This document shows, piece by piece, positions 7,469-15,748 of a stretch of DNA of 27,587 bases. Made by a program: the position numbers and the translations under genes. The stretch's first letter is position 1. Each line of letters starts with the position of its first letter. The stretch is from CANKJK01 sp964400405 (GTDB lineage: Bacteria; Acidobacteriota; Vicinamibacteria; Vicinamibacterales; UBA2999), in the NCBI GenBank assembly GCA_964400405.1, contig CAYNUO010000038.1, positions 1 through 27,587 on the forward strand, read 5' to 3'. The notes under the pieces are model-generated. The model did no database searches, was not told where the DNA came from, and saw nothing but the letters and a program-made list of their open reading frames with translations.

Positions 7469-9847
7469 CTACTCCTTGGCCTTGAGCACACCCACCAGGT
7501 TCAGCCGGTCGAGCCGCCGGCGCACGGCGAGCGCCGACACCATCGTGGCGGCCATCACGGTGAGCCACGACCAGGCGACCGTCGAGGCTGACGCCGTGAA
7601 CGACAGCCGGTAGACCTCGTTGTTGAAGGCCAGCATGATCAGGGCGCCGAGGCCGTAGCCGATGGTCACGCCGGCCGGCAGCGCCAACGCGGTCATGATG
7701 GCCAGCTCTCCGAGCAGGATGTAGGAAATTTCGCCGCGCGTAAAGCCGAGCACGCGCAGGCTGGCCAGCTCATGCGCGCGTTCGGAGAGCGAGACGCGCG
7801 CGGCGTTGTAGACGACGCCGAAGGCGATGATGGCGGCGAAGAGCACGTTGATGCCGATCGAGAGGTTCATGTTCTCGGCCATCGTCTGACGGAAGTTCTG
7901 GATCGCCGCCTGCCGCAGGCCGATGCCGGCCACCGCCGGCACGAGCGTGACGGTCCGGAACAGCTCGTTCTGCCGCGCCGGGTCCAGCGTGACCGCCACG
8001 CCGGTGACGAGCGGGCCCGTGCGCGCGAGCCGGTCGAGCGCCTCGTGGCGCATGTAGGCGTTCAGCCCGAAGGCGTCGTCGACCAGCGCGGCCACGACCT
8101 CCCGCGTGGTGGTCCGGCCGCCTTCCAGCAGTTCGACCTCGACGGTGTCGCCCGGCGTGACGCCCAGCACCTCAGCCAGCTTTCGCGACAGCAGGAGTCC
8201 GTCGAGCGGTGGCGCGACCACCTGCCCGTGCCGGTCGACTACTCGCGAGAGGCGCGGTTCGGCCGAGGCGCCCGTCAGTGCCAGCGTGCGGGAGCGGGCG
8301 CCGGCCCGGAGACGCACGGGGACCGAGCGGAGCGGCTCCACGTCGAGCACGCCGGGCAGGTGCCGGGCCGCGAACACCGCGCGGTCCTCGGCAGCGGCGG
8401 TCAGCGTGATGGTGGCGTCCTGCCGCATCGCCAGGTTCAGCGGCCCGTCGATGAGCGTCTCCATGATGTTGACGAACGAGAGCCCGACGAAGATGACGCC
8501 GACGGCGAGCGCGATGCCCAGCGTGGAGAGCGCGGTCCGCCCAGGCTGGCTCGCGAGGTTGCGCACGAGCATCCGGCCCACCGCGCCGAGCCGGACGACG
8601 CGCCAGAGTCGGTCGGCGAGTCCCAGGCGGTACACCCGGGGTGCCTCGGGCCGCATGGCTTCCGCCGGCGGCACACGGACGGCGCGGCGCACGGCGGACT
8701 GCGCGCCGAGCGCGGCCACGAGCAGGCTTCCGCCGAGCGACGCGAACCCGACCGTCGACGACAGCTGGTAGTCGAGCGACGGGAACCGGAAGTATTCGTT
8801 GTAGAGATTGATGAACCCGGAGCCGGCCCACGCGCCCGAGAGCACGCCGGCCCCGGCCCCGGTCCCGGCCACGATCAGCGCCCACGCGATGTAGTGCCGG
8901 GCCAGCTCGCCGTTGGTGTAGCCGAGCGCCTTGAGGGCCGCCACCTGCGACCGCTGCTGCGTCAGCATCCGGCTCAGCGAGATGTGCAGGATGAAGGCGG
9001 CCACGCCGAGAAACACGACCGGCACGACGATGCCGAACGTCCGGAGCTGCCTCAACTCGCTGTCGAGCATCCACGCTGACGGCTGCAGGGACTGCGGTAC
9101 GGCGCCGCGTCCGCCGTAAGGCGCGAGCACGTGGTCGACTGCCGCCATGACGTCGACGGGCGAGGCTTCGGCCGCCAGCGTGAGCGCGACGTCGTTGAAC
9201 CCGCCGGTCATGTCGAGCGCCGCCGCCAGCGCCGTCTGGTTCATCCACAGCACGCCGAAGCGCCGGAAGTCCGGAAACAGGTCGCCGGGCCGGATCGCGT
9301 AGACGTACTCCGGCGAGAGCGCCACGCCGACGATCGTCAGCGTGCGCCGGCGTCCGTTGATGAGCGCCGTGATGCGCGTGCCAAGGTCGAATCCGTGCGC
9401 TTCGACGAAGCGTTCGCTGACGAGCACCTCGTCCGGCCGGGAGGGATCCACCCAGCGTCCCCGCCGCACGTACACCTGGTTCAGCGACTGGCCCGCGGCG
9501 GGCGGCACGGAGGCGAGGCGGCCCGAGACCGGCTCCGGCATGTCGGTCAGCTCCAGCGTGACCTGCGTGACGACGCGCGGCTCCACGGCGCTCACACCCG
9601 GGATCCGGGCCAGCTCGTCCGCGACGCGGGCGGGCGCGCGGGTCAGCGACGCGAACACGTTGGCAAACTGCGCGCGCTCGTAGAACGCGTCGCGCGTCCG
9701 CTGCAGCGACTCGAAGTTCGAGAAGTAGGCGATGAACATCGTGACGCCGGCGGCGATGACCAGCGCCACGGCGGCCGCCTGACCGCGCATCGTCCAGACG
9801 TCGCGCAGCAGCTTCCGGTTGAGCGCGGAGACGCGCAGACTCACCAC
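7469..9847 (-). CDS. ABC transporter permease with two FtsX-type domains
   Basis: The 792-residue protein carries an N-terminal membrane helix (AAAVALVIAAGVTMFIAYFS). A MacB-like periplasmic domain of about residues 45-260 follows (SRPDEVLVSERFVEAHGFDLG). Then come three helices (residues of about 270-390), a cytoplasmic stretch, a second helix (ALSTLGIALAVGVIFVGLSF), a second periplasmic domain, and a final three-helix FtsX bundle after residue 670 with the family phrase ERAHELASLRVLGFTRGEI. This duplicated layout is typical of FtsX/MacB-like exporters that act mechanically on periplasmic or lipid substrates. The start is GTG at 9847 with GTG at 9844 as an alternative; the second gives a 4-nt GTGA overlap with the ATPase gene. 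It would pair with the ATPase at 9841-10557 and the adaptor at 6275-7462. Confidence 0.9.
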   Translation of the reverse strand: MVSLRVSALNRKLLRDVWTMRGQAAAVALVIAAGVTMFIAYFSNFESLQRTRDAFYERAQFANVFASLTRAPARVADELARIPGVSAVEPRVVTQVTLELTDMPEPVSGRLASVPPAAGQSLNQVYVRRGRWVDPSRPDEVLVSERFVEAHGFDLGTRITALINGRRRTLTIVGVALSPEYVYAIRPGDLFPDFRRFGVLWMNQTALAAALDMTGGFNDVALTLAAEASPVDVMAAVDHVLAPYGGRGAVPQSLQPSAWMLDSELRQLRTFGIVVPVVFLGVAAFILHISLSRMLTQQRSQVAALKALGYTNGELARHYIAWALIVAGTGAGAGVLSGAWAGSGFINLYNEYFRFPSLDYQLSSTVGFASLGGSLLVAALGAQSAVRRAVRVPPAEAMRPEAPRVYRLGLADRLWRVVRLGAVGRMLVRNLASQPGRTALSTLGIALAVGVIFVGLSFVNIMETLIDGPLNLAMRQDATITLTAAAEDRAVFAARHLPGVLDVEPLRSVPVRLRAGARSRTLALTGASAEPRLSRVVDRHGQVVAPPLDGLLLSRKLAEVLGVTPGDTVEVELLEGGRTTTREVVAALVDDAFGLNAYMRHEALDRLARTGPLVTGVAVTLDPARQNELFRTVTLVPAVAGIGLRQAAIQNFRQTMAENMNLSIGINVLFAAIIAFGVVYNAARVSLSERAHELASLRVLGFTRGEISYILLGELAIMTALALPAGVTIGYGLGALIMLAFNNEVYRLSFTASASTVAWSWLTVMAATMVSALAVRRRLDRLNLVGVLKAKE

Positions 9848-10557
9848 GCGAGATCCCGGACGGCCTTGCGCTCGGTCTGCCGCTCAACGCTGATCACGAG
9901 GCCATCGGCCAGACGCACGACACGGTCGGCCATGCCGGCCACGGCCGCGTTGTGCGTGATGACGACCGTGGCGGTGCCCATCTCCCGGTTCACGCGGGCC
10001 AGGGCTTCCAGCACCACGATGCCGGTGGTGATGTCGAGCGCGCCGGTCGGTTCGTCACAGAGCAGGACGGACGGTCGCTTGGCGATGGCGCGGGCGATGG
10101 CGACGCGCTGCTGCTCGCCGCCGGAGAGCTGCGCGGGGAAGTGGTCGAGCCGCTGACTCAGGCCCACCATCGCGAGCGCATCTTCCGCCGTCATCGGCGC
10201 GTCCACGATGTCGGTGACGAGCGCCACGTTCTCGCGCGCGGTCAGGCTCGGGATGAGGTTGTAGAACTGGAAGACGAAGCCGACGTGCTGGCGCCGGTAT
10301 TGCGTGAGTGCCGCCTCGCCCGCGGTGGTGAGGTCGTGGTCGCCGTAGCGGACGGTGCCGGCGGTCGGCACGTCGAGGCCACCGAGGATGTTGAGCAGCG
10401 TGGACTTGCCGGAGCCGGAGGGCCCGAGCAGGACGACCAGCTCTCCGGGCGCAAGGTCGAAGTCCACGCCGCGCAACGCATGCACGGTGACCTCTCCCAT
10501 GACATAGACCTTGGTCAGCCCGCGTGCGAGGAAGACCGGCGCGCTCGTCACACTCAT
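9841..10557 (-). CDS. ABC transporter ATP-binding protein (MacB/LolD family)
   Basis: This 238-residue ATPase has all canonical motifs: Walker A GPSGSGKST (residues 45-53), Q-loop Q97, signature LSGGEQQR (144-151), Walker B with catalytic Glu (LLCDEPTGALD, D168/E169) and switch His H202. The insertion and EPTGALD wording are those of the MacB/LolD/FtsE class that work with FtsX-type permeases rather than importers. It is the first gene of a three-gene operon and overlaps the permease start by 4-7 nt. The start ATG at 10557 has only a weak purine stretch before it. Substrate is unknown; macrolide-type efflux, lipoprotein release or peptide export all remain possible. Confidence 0.93.
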   Translation of the reverse strand: MSVTSAPVFLARGLTKVYVMGEVTVHALRGVDFDLAPGELVVLLGPSGSGKSTLLNILGGLDVPTAGTVRYGDHDLTTAGEAALTQYRRQHVGFVFQFYNLIPSLTARENVALVTDIVDAPMTAEDALAMVGLSQRLDHFPAQLSGGEQQRVAIARAIAKRPSVLLCDEPTGALDITTGIVVLEALARVNREMGTATVVITHNAAVAGMADRVVRLADGLVISVERQTERKAVRDLAW

Positions 10558-10612
10558 ATCTTGCGCTGTTCGCTCCGGTCATGGCCATGTGGCGCGCTCC
10601 CGACCGAGCCGG

Positions 10613-10618
10613 TATGCT
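10613..10618 (+). promoter_or_regulatory. Possible -10 element before the small exported protein
   Basis: TATGCT (4 of 6) would start transcription near 10625, with AGGGG downstream and the GTG at 10634. There is no recognisable -35. It is weak support for the small gene that follows. Confidence 0.25.
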
Positions 10619-10633
10619 AGGGGCCGCATAGCC

Positions 10634-11023
10634 GTGACCGCGCACCATCGCCTCGCCTCATCGCTCGCCACCACGCTCGCCGTGGTGCTGACGCTCGGGC
10701 TCTGGCTCCCGGGTTCACGACCGGCCGGCCGCGAACGGCCCGCCCGGCGTTCGGCGCGAACGGGCTGGAGTGCACGCTCCACCGGCTCAGCCGTATGGGT
10801 GGTGCCCGACCAGGAAATGGACGCGACGACACCGGGTGCCGGTGGCGGCCGCGACGACGCGGGTCAGCAGCACGACGCGCCGCCGGGTCTGCTGGTGGCT
10901 CCTCCGGGTGTCGACCCGTCCCTCGCGTTCTCGCGCCTCTCGTTCGCCCACGTTCCGTCCCTTTCCGGCCTCGCCTCGCTCGGCCCGCATCGCGGCCGCG
11001 CACCACCCGCTTCCCTCGCGTAG
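10634..11023 (+). CDS. Hypothetical small exported protein (doubtful)
   Basis: I do not recognise this 129-residue frame. It starts with GTG, with AGGGG 10 nt upstream. Residues 8-28 are a good Sec-type hydrophobic stretch (LASSLATTLAVVLTLGLWLPG) after a short basic N-terminus. The rest is low-complexity, Ser/Arg/Pro/Gly-rich, with no domain; the only suggestive segment is AVWVVPDQEMDATTP. Third-position GC is high, as in neighbouring genes, which supports coding, but any frame in DNA this GC-rich can look open. If it is not a gene, the 583 nt between the ATPase start (10557) and the carbonic anhydrase start (11141) are non-coding. It lies 117 nt upstream of the carbonic anhydrase on the same strand. 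Confidence 0.4.
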   Translation: MTAHHRLASSLATTLAVVLTLGLWLPGSRPAGRERPARRSARTGWSARSTGSAVWVVPDQEMDATTPGAGGGRDDAGQQHDAPPGLLVAPPGVDPSLAFSRLSFAHVPSLSGLASLGPHRGRAPPASLA

Positions 11024-11140
11024 GACGTTCGCTCCGTTCCCAGCCCGTCGTCTGGCTGGAGGTACGCCGGTGTGTCCGGTGGATGGAGCTGGCTTCTGCC
11101 GCCTGGTTTCCGGGCGGCTTGCGAGAGGACTGCACACGTC

Positions 11141-11857
11141 ATGAAGGCACACACGTCGGTCACCCAGGCCACCATCACCCCCGCGCGGGCGCTCGAGATC
11201 CTGAAGGAAGGCAACCTGCGGTTCGTGCGCAACCTGCGCGTGAACCGGAACCTGCTGCAGCAGGCCAACGAGACCCGCGACGGTCAGTGGCCCTTCGCCA
11301 CGGTCGTCAGCTGCATCGACAGCCGGACGTCGGCGGAGCTGATCTTCGACCAGGGCCTCGGCGATATCTTCTCCATCCGGATCGCGGGCAACGTCATCAA
11401 TACGGACATCATCGGCAGCCTGGAGTTTGCCTGTCAGCTCGCCGGGTCGCGGCTGGTTGCGGTGCTCGGGCACACGAGCTGCGGGGCCATCAAGGGCGCC
11501 TGCGACCACGTCGAAATGGGAAACCTGACCGAGCTGCTGGCCAAGATCCAGCCCGCCGTCTACGAGGAGTCGGAGACGGCCGACCCGGCCGACCGCACGT
11601 CGCAGAACACCGATTTCGTGAACCGCGTCACCGAGCTGAATGTGCGTCGGTCGGTGCGGACGGTGGTCAACCGGAGTCACGTCCTGTCGGAGCTCGTGGC
11701 GGCGGGTCGGGTGGCGATCATCGGCGGTCTGCACGACCTGGCCACCGGCATGGTGACGTTCTTCGACGACACGCTGGTCGACAGCCCCGCGGCGTTGGAG
11801 AAGATGGCCCACGTGCCGGCCCGGACGGCGCCGGCAAAGGCGGTCGCCGCCAGGTAG
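11141..11857 (+). CDS. Beta-class carbonic anhydrase
   Basis: The 238-residue product carries the beta-carbonic anhydrase signature. C58, H111 and C114 are the zinc ligands (VSCIDSR and GHTSCGAI), and the D60/R62 dyad of CxDSR controls the open active site. It interconverts CO2 and bicarbonate in the cytoplasm for carboxylases and pH balance. The C-terminal part (residues of about 180-220, GGLHDLATGMVTFFDD) matches the usual last strand, and length is normal. The ATG at 11141 is preferred to an in-frame start at 11072, since the extra 23 residues do not belong to the family fold; AGAGGA lies about 12 nt upstream. It is followed 67 nt later by ychF. Confidence 0.93.
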   Translation: MKAHTSVTQATITPARALEILKEGNLRFVRNLRVNRNLLQQANETRDGQWPFATVVSCIDSRTSAELIFDQGLGDIFSIRIAGNVINTDIIGSLEFACQLAGSRLVAVLGHTSCGAIKGACDHVEMGNLTELLAKIQPAVYEESETADPADRTSQNTDFVNRVTELNVRRSVRTVVNRSHVLSELVAAGRVAIIGGLHDLATGMVTFFDDTLVDSPAALEKMAHVPARTAPAKAVAAR

Positions 11858-11909
11858 CGCCGGGCCCTGGCCTCGCCGGATGCAGCCGGGCACACCGGCG
11901 GGGCCGTGA

Positions 11910-11915
11910 AATAAT
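11910..11915 (+). promoter_or_regulatory. Candidate -10 element for ychF, implying a near-leaderless mRNA
   Basis: AATAAT (5 of 6 to TATAAT) lies 9 nt before the ATG at 11925. Transcription would start about 2-4 nt before the ATG, and no Shine-Dalgarno is visible, so translation would be leaderless or nearly so. No -35 match was found. Confidence 0.35.
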
Positions 11916-11924
11916 CGGGACTTC

Positions 11925-13028
<1,104 letters not shown>

Positions 13029-13035
13029 CTCGGCG

Positions 13036-15399
13036 CTAGCGCAGCTTCGCGAACGCCGCCGCGAAGGCCGTCGAGGGCGCGGGCTGCGGACGCTCCTTCG
13101 GCACCGGGGCCGCCCTGGGTCCGGACTTCGGTCCAGGCCCGGCTGCCTGCCCGGGGCCGTTCTTCGCCACCGCCGAAACCGGCTCCCTGCGCATCGTCAG
13201 CGAGATGCGCTTGCGCGGCAGGTCCACCTCGACGACCCGCACCTTCACGATGTCGCCCGCCTTCACGACATCGTGCGGATCCTTGACGAACCTGTCGGCG
13301 AGCTGCGACACGTGGACGAGGCCGTCCTGGTGGACGCCGATGTCGACGAATGCGCCGAACGCCGCGACGTTGGTCACCACGCCTTCCAGCTGCATGCCCG
13401 GCTGCAGGTCGCTCAGTTCCTGCACGCCTTCCTTGAACGCGGCAGTCCTGAACTCCGGCCGCGGGTCGCGGCCCGGCTTCTCCAGTTCGGCAAGGATGTC
13501 CTTCACCGTCGGTTCGCCGAATCGCTCGTCGGCGAAATCGGCCGGCGACAACGCACGCAGTACGGCGGTCTTCCCGATGAGGTCCCGGATACCGGTGCCC
13601 GTCTTCGCGACGATCCGCTCGACGACCGGATAGGCCTCGGGATGCACGGCGGACGCGTCCAGCGGGTTGTCCCCGTTCATGACGCGGAGAAAACCCGCGG
13701 CCTGCTGGAACGTGCGATCGCCGACGCGCGGCACCTTGAGCAGCTGCGCCCGGTTGTGGAAGGCGCCGTGGGCATCCCGGTACTCGACGATGTTCTTTGC
13801 CAGCGATTCGGAAAGACCGGAGATCCGCGCGAGCAGCGGGGCTGACGCCGTGTTGACGTCCGCGCCGACGGCGTTGACGCAGTCCTCGACGACGGCGGTG
13901 AGCGTGCGGGCCAGCTGCACCTGACTGACGTCGTGCTGGTACTGACCGACGCCGATCGCCTTCGGCTCGATGCGCACCAGTTCGGCCAGCGGATCCTGGA
14001 GCCGGCGGGCAATCGACACCGCGCCGCGCAGCGAGACGTCGAGGTCCGGAAACTCACGGGCCGCAAGCTCCGACGCCGAGTACACCGAGGCGCCGGCCTC
14101 CGAGACGACGATCTTCGTCAGCGCCAGCTCCGGATGCTGCTGCATCACGTCACCGGCGAGCTTGTCGGTCTCGCGGGACGCGGTGCCGTTGCCGATCGAG
14201 ATGAGCTGCACGCCGTGCTTCGCGCACAGCGCGGCGATGGTGCGGAGCGCGCCCTGCCAGTCGTTGCGCGGCTGGTGGGGATAGACCGTGGCCGTCTCGA
14301 GGAGCTTCCCGGTGCCGTCGACGACGGCGACCTTCACGCCTGTGCGGATGCCCGGGTCCAGGCCCATCGTCGCGCGCTGACCGGCCGGTGGCGCGAGCAG
14401 CAGGTCGTGCAGGTTGCGGCCGAAGACACGGATCGCTTCCGCCTCGGCGGCTTCGCGCAGGCGCTGTTCGAGGTCAAGCTCGATGTGGCTCATCAGCTTG
14501 ACCTTCCACGTCCAGCGAACCGTCTCGGCCAGCCACGCGTCCGCGGGGCGCCCGAGGCGCTCGATGCCGGCGCGGCCCGCGATGCGCCGTTCGGGCTCGG
14601 TCGGCGCGCTGTTTCCTTTGTCCGTGCCTTCATCGGGCAGGGTCACCGCGAGGCGGACGATGCCTTCCTTGCGCGCGCGGAGCATGGCCAGGATGCGGTG
14701 CGACGGAATGCCTTTCAGGGCTTCTGACGCGTTGAAGTAGTCCGAGTACTTCGCGCCCTCCTGCTCCTTGCCGGGAACAACCGTGGACGTCCACTCGCCC
14801 CGTGTCCACACGAACTCGCGCAGCCCGCCGACGAGCTCGGCGTCCTCCGCGAATCGTTCCATGAGGATCCAGCGCGCGCCTTCGAGTGCGGCGCCGGTGT
14901 CAGGCACGCCCTTCTCCGCGTCCACGTAGGCCGCCGCGGTGGCCTCGGGCACGAGCGACGGGTCTCCAAGCAATGCGAGGGCCAGCGGTTCGAGGCCGGC
15001 CTCCGTGGCGATCTGGCCCTTCGTCCGCCGCTTCGGCTTGTATGGAAGGTAGAGGTCCTCGAGCCGCGCCTTGGTCTCGGCGGCCTTGATCGCCTTCGAG
15101 AGCTCGGGCGTCAGCTTGCCCTGCTCCTCGATGCTCCTGAGGATCGCGGCGCGCCGGTCCTCCAGGTCGCGCAGATACACGAGGCGCTCTTCGAGCTGGC
15201 GCAGCTGCGTGTCGTCCAGGCCGCCCGTGGCTTCCTTGCGATAGCGGGCGATGAACGGGACCGTGCACTTGTCGTCGAGCAGCGAAACAGTGGCGTCGAC
15301 CTGCGCAACGCTGACGCGCAGTTCGGTGGCGATTTGGGCGTGAATGGACATGGAGACCGACGGACGAAGGGAGAGATGAGGAGAACGTTCGCCCGACAT
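13036..15399 (-). CDS. tex: Tex family transcription accessory / RNA-binding protein with S1 domain
   Basis: The 787-residue protein shows the full Tex architecture. It has an N-terminal helical Tex domain (IARYRKEATGGLDDTQLRQLEERL and LEDLYLPYKPKRRTKG). A YqgF-like RNase H fold follows (GLDPGIRTGVKVAVVDGTG, VSEAGASVYSASELAAREFP). Helix-hairpin-helix repeats come next (LLKVPRVGDRTFQQAAGFLRV). An S1 RNA-binding domain lies near residues 655-730 (GMQLEGVVTNVAAFGAFVDI, VHVSQLADRFV). A Pro/Ala-rich tail is added. Tex proteins bind nucleic acid and influence transcription in pathogens and soil bacteria. The start is either 15399 (weak GGCGA upstream) or the ATG at 15351 (MSIHAQI), where homologues commonly begin; the sequence does not settle it. 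Confidence 0.95.
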   Translation of the reverse strand: MSGERSPHLSLRPSVSMSIHAQIATELRVSVAQVDATVSLLDDKCTVPFIARYRKEATGGLDDTQLRQLEERLVYLRDLEDRRAAILRSIEEQGKLTPELSKAIKAAETKARLEDLYLPYKPKRRTKGQIATEAGLEPLALALLGDPSLVPEATAAAYVDAEKGVPDTGAALEGARWILMERFAEDAELVGGLREFVWTRGEWTSTVVPGKEQEGAKYSDYFNASEALKGIPSHRILAMLRARKEGIVRLAVTLPDEGTDKGNSAPTEPERRIAGRAGIERLGRPADAWLAETVRWTWKVKLMSHIELDLEQRLREAAEAEAIRVFGRNLHDLLLAPPAGQRATMGLDPGIRTGVKVAVVDGTGKLLETATVYPHQPRNDWQGALRTIAALCAKHGVQLISIGNGTASRETDKLAGDVMQQHPELALTKIVVSEAGASVYSASELAAREFPDLDVSLRGAVSIARRLQDPLAELVRIEPKAIGVGQYQHDVSQVQLARTLTAVVEDCVNAVGADVNTASAPLLARISGLSESLAKNIVEYRDAHGAFHNRAQLLKVPRVGDRTFQQAAGFLRVMNGDNPLDASAVHPEAYPVVERIVAKTGTGIRDLIGKTAVLRALSPADFADERFGEPTVKDILAELEKPGRDPRPEFRTAAFKEGVQELSDLQPGMQLEGVVTNVAAFGAFVDIGVHQDGLVHVSQLADRFVKDPHDVVKAGDIVKVRVVEVDLPRKRISLTMRREPVSAVAKNGPGQAAGPGPKSGPRAAPVPKERPQPAPSTAFAAAFAKLR

Positions 15400-15466
15400 T
15401 GTCGCATCGCCAGGGCGCGTCAGAGGCCCTAGTTGTCCTGCATTTCCGCCGTCTGAACGGACTCGC

Positions 15467-15497
15467 TGGACAAGCGCCCCGGGCCTCGTGCTAGGCT
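15467..15497 (+). promoter_or_regulatory. Candidate promoter for the polycysteine leader and TonB receptor
   Basis: TGGACA at 15467-15472 (5 of 6 to TTGACA) and an extended -10, TGC-TAGGCT (TAGGCT at 15492-15497), are separated by 19 nt. Transcription would start near 15504, only a few nucleotides before the GTG of the leader ORF at 15507, which has no clear Shine-Dalgarno. The spacing is longer than ideal. Confidence 0.4.
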
Positions 15498-15506
15498 GAA
15501 CACCTC

Positions 15507-15599
15507 GTGACGTTCTCCTCTCACTCCACCTGTTGTTGCTCGTGCTGCGCGTGCGCCGCTTGTCGGTGCGCGTGTATCCAGCCGACGACAGGCCGCTGA
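15507..15599 (+). CDS. Polycysteine leader peptide (30 residues) upstream of the TonB receptor
   Basis: The frame GTG to TGA encodes 30 residues, nine of them cysteine. Residues 9-23 read CCCSCCACAACRCAC, coded by a mix of TGT and TGC, so it is not a simple nucleotide repeat. No longer ORF contains it. The GTG lies close to a predicted transcription start and has no clear Shine-Dalgarno, as expected of a leaderless ORF. From 15613 to 15653, starting 13 nt after its stop, the plus strand has 20 C and only 5 G in 41 nt, a rut-like composition rare in this GC-balanced DNA. Polycysteine leaderless ORFs are known cysteine-responsive attenuators in mycobacteria, and Cys-rich upstream ORFs also control copper-responsive genes in Bordetella. 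By analogy I infer translation-coupled, possibly Rho-dependent, control of the receptor at 15749. Chance occurrence cannot be excluded without comparison to relatives. Confidence 0.6.
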   Translation: MTFSSHSTCCCSCCACAACRCACIQPTTGR

Positions 15600-15748
15600 G
15601 TGAGGAGTCCGAGACCTACCCCGTAGTTCCCCTCCAATCCCTCTTCGCAGACCTGGCGATCGGCTGAGTCGCCTCCGTGCTGGACGTGTGTCCGGGACGG
15701 ATTCATTGATGGGTTTGGCGCAGCGCCGAAGGCGTGCGCAGGGGAGAG
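15600..15748 (+). promoter_or_regulatory. Receptor leader region with C-rich/G-poor tract and small hairpins
   Basis: This is the untranslated stretch between the polycysteine ORF and the TonB receptor. It holds the C-rich, G-poor tract at 15613-15653 (candidate Rho loading site). It also holds a hairpin GGCGA-9nt-TCGCC starting near 15654 and a tight GGCGCAGCGCC palindrome near 15717, before the receptor Shine-Dalgarno (AGGGGAG, about 15740-15746). No T tract follows either hairpin, so an intrinsic terminator is unlikely. Confidence 0.4.

Noticed and set aside
7772..9079. Plus-strand open frame of 435 codons opposite the FtsX permease
   Set aside because: It is a low-complexity Arg/Asp/His-rich translation, fully antisense to a transporter gene with clear helices.
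13029..13040. GCGCTAGCGC palindrome between ychF and tex stop codons as a terminator
   Set aside because: It is only 10 nt with no loop and no T tract, too short to form a stable terminator hairpin.
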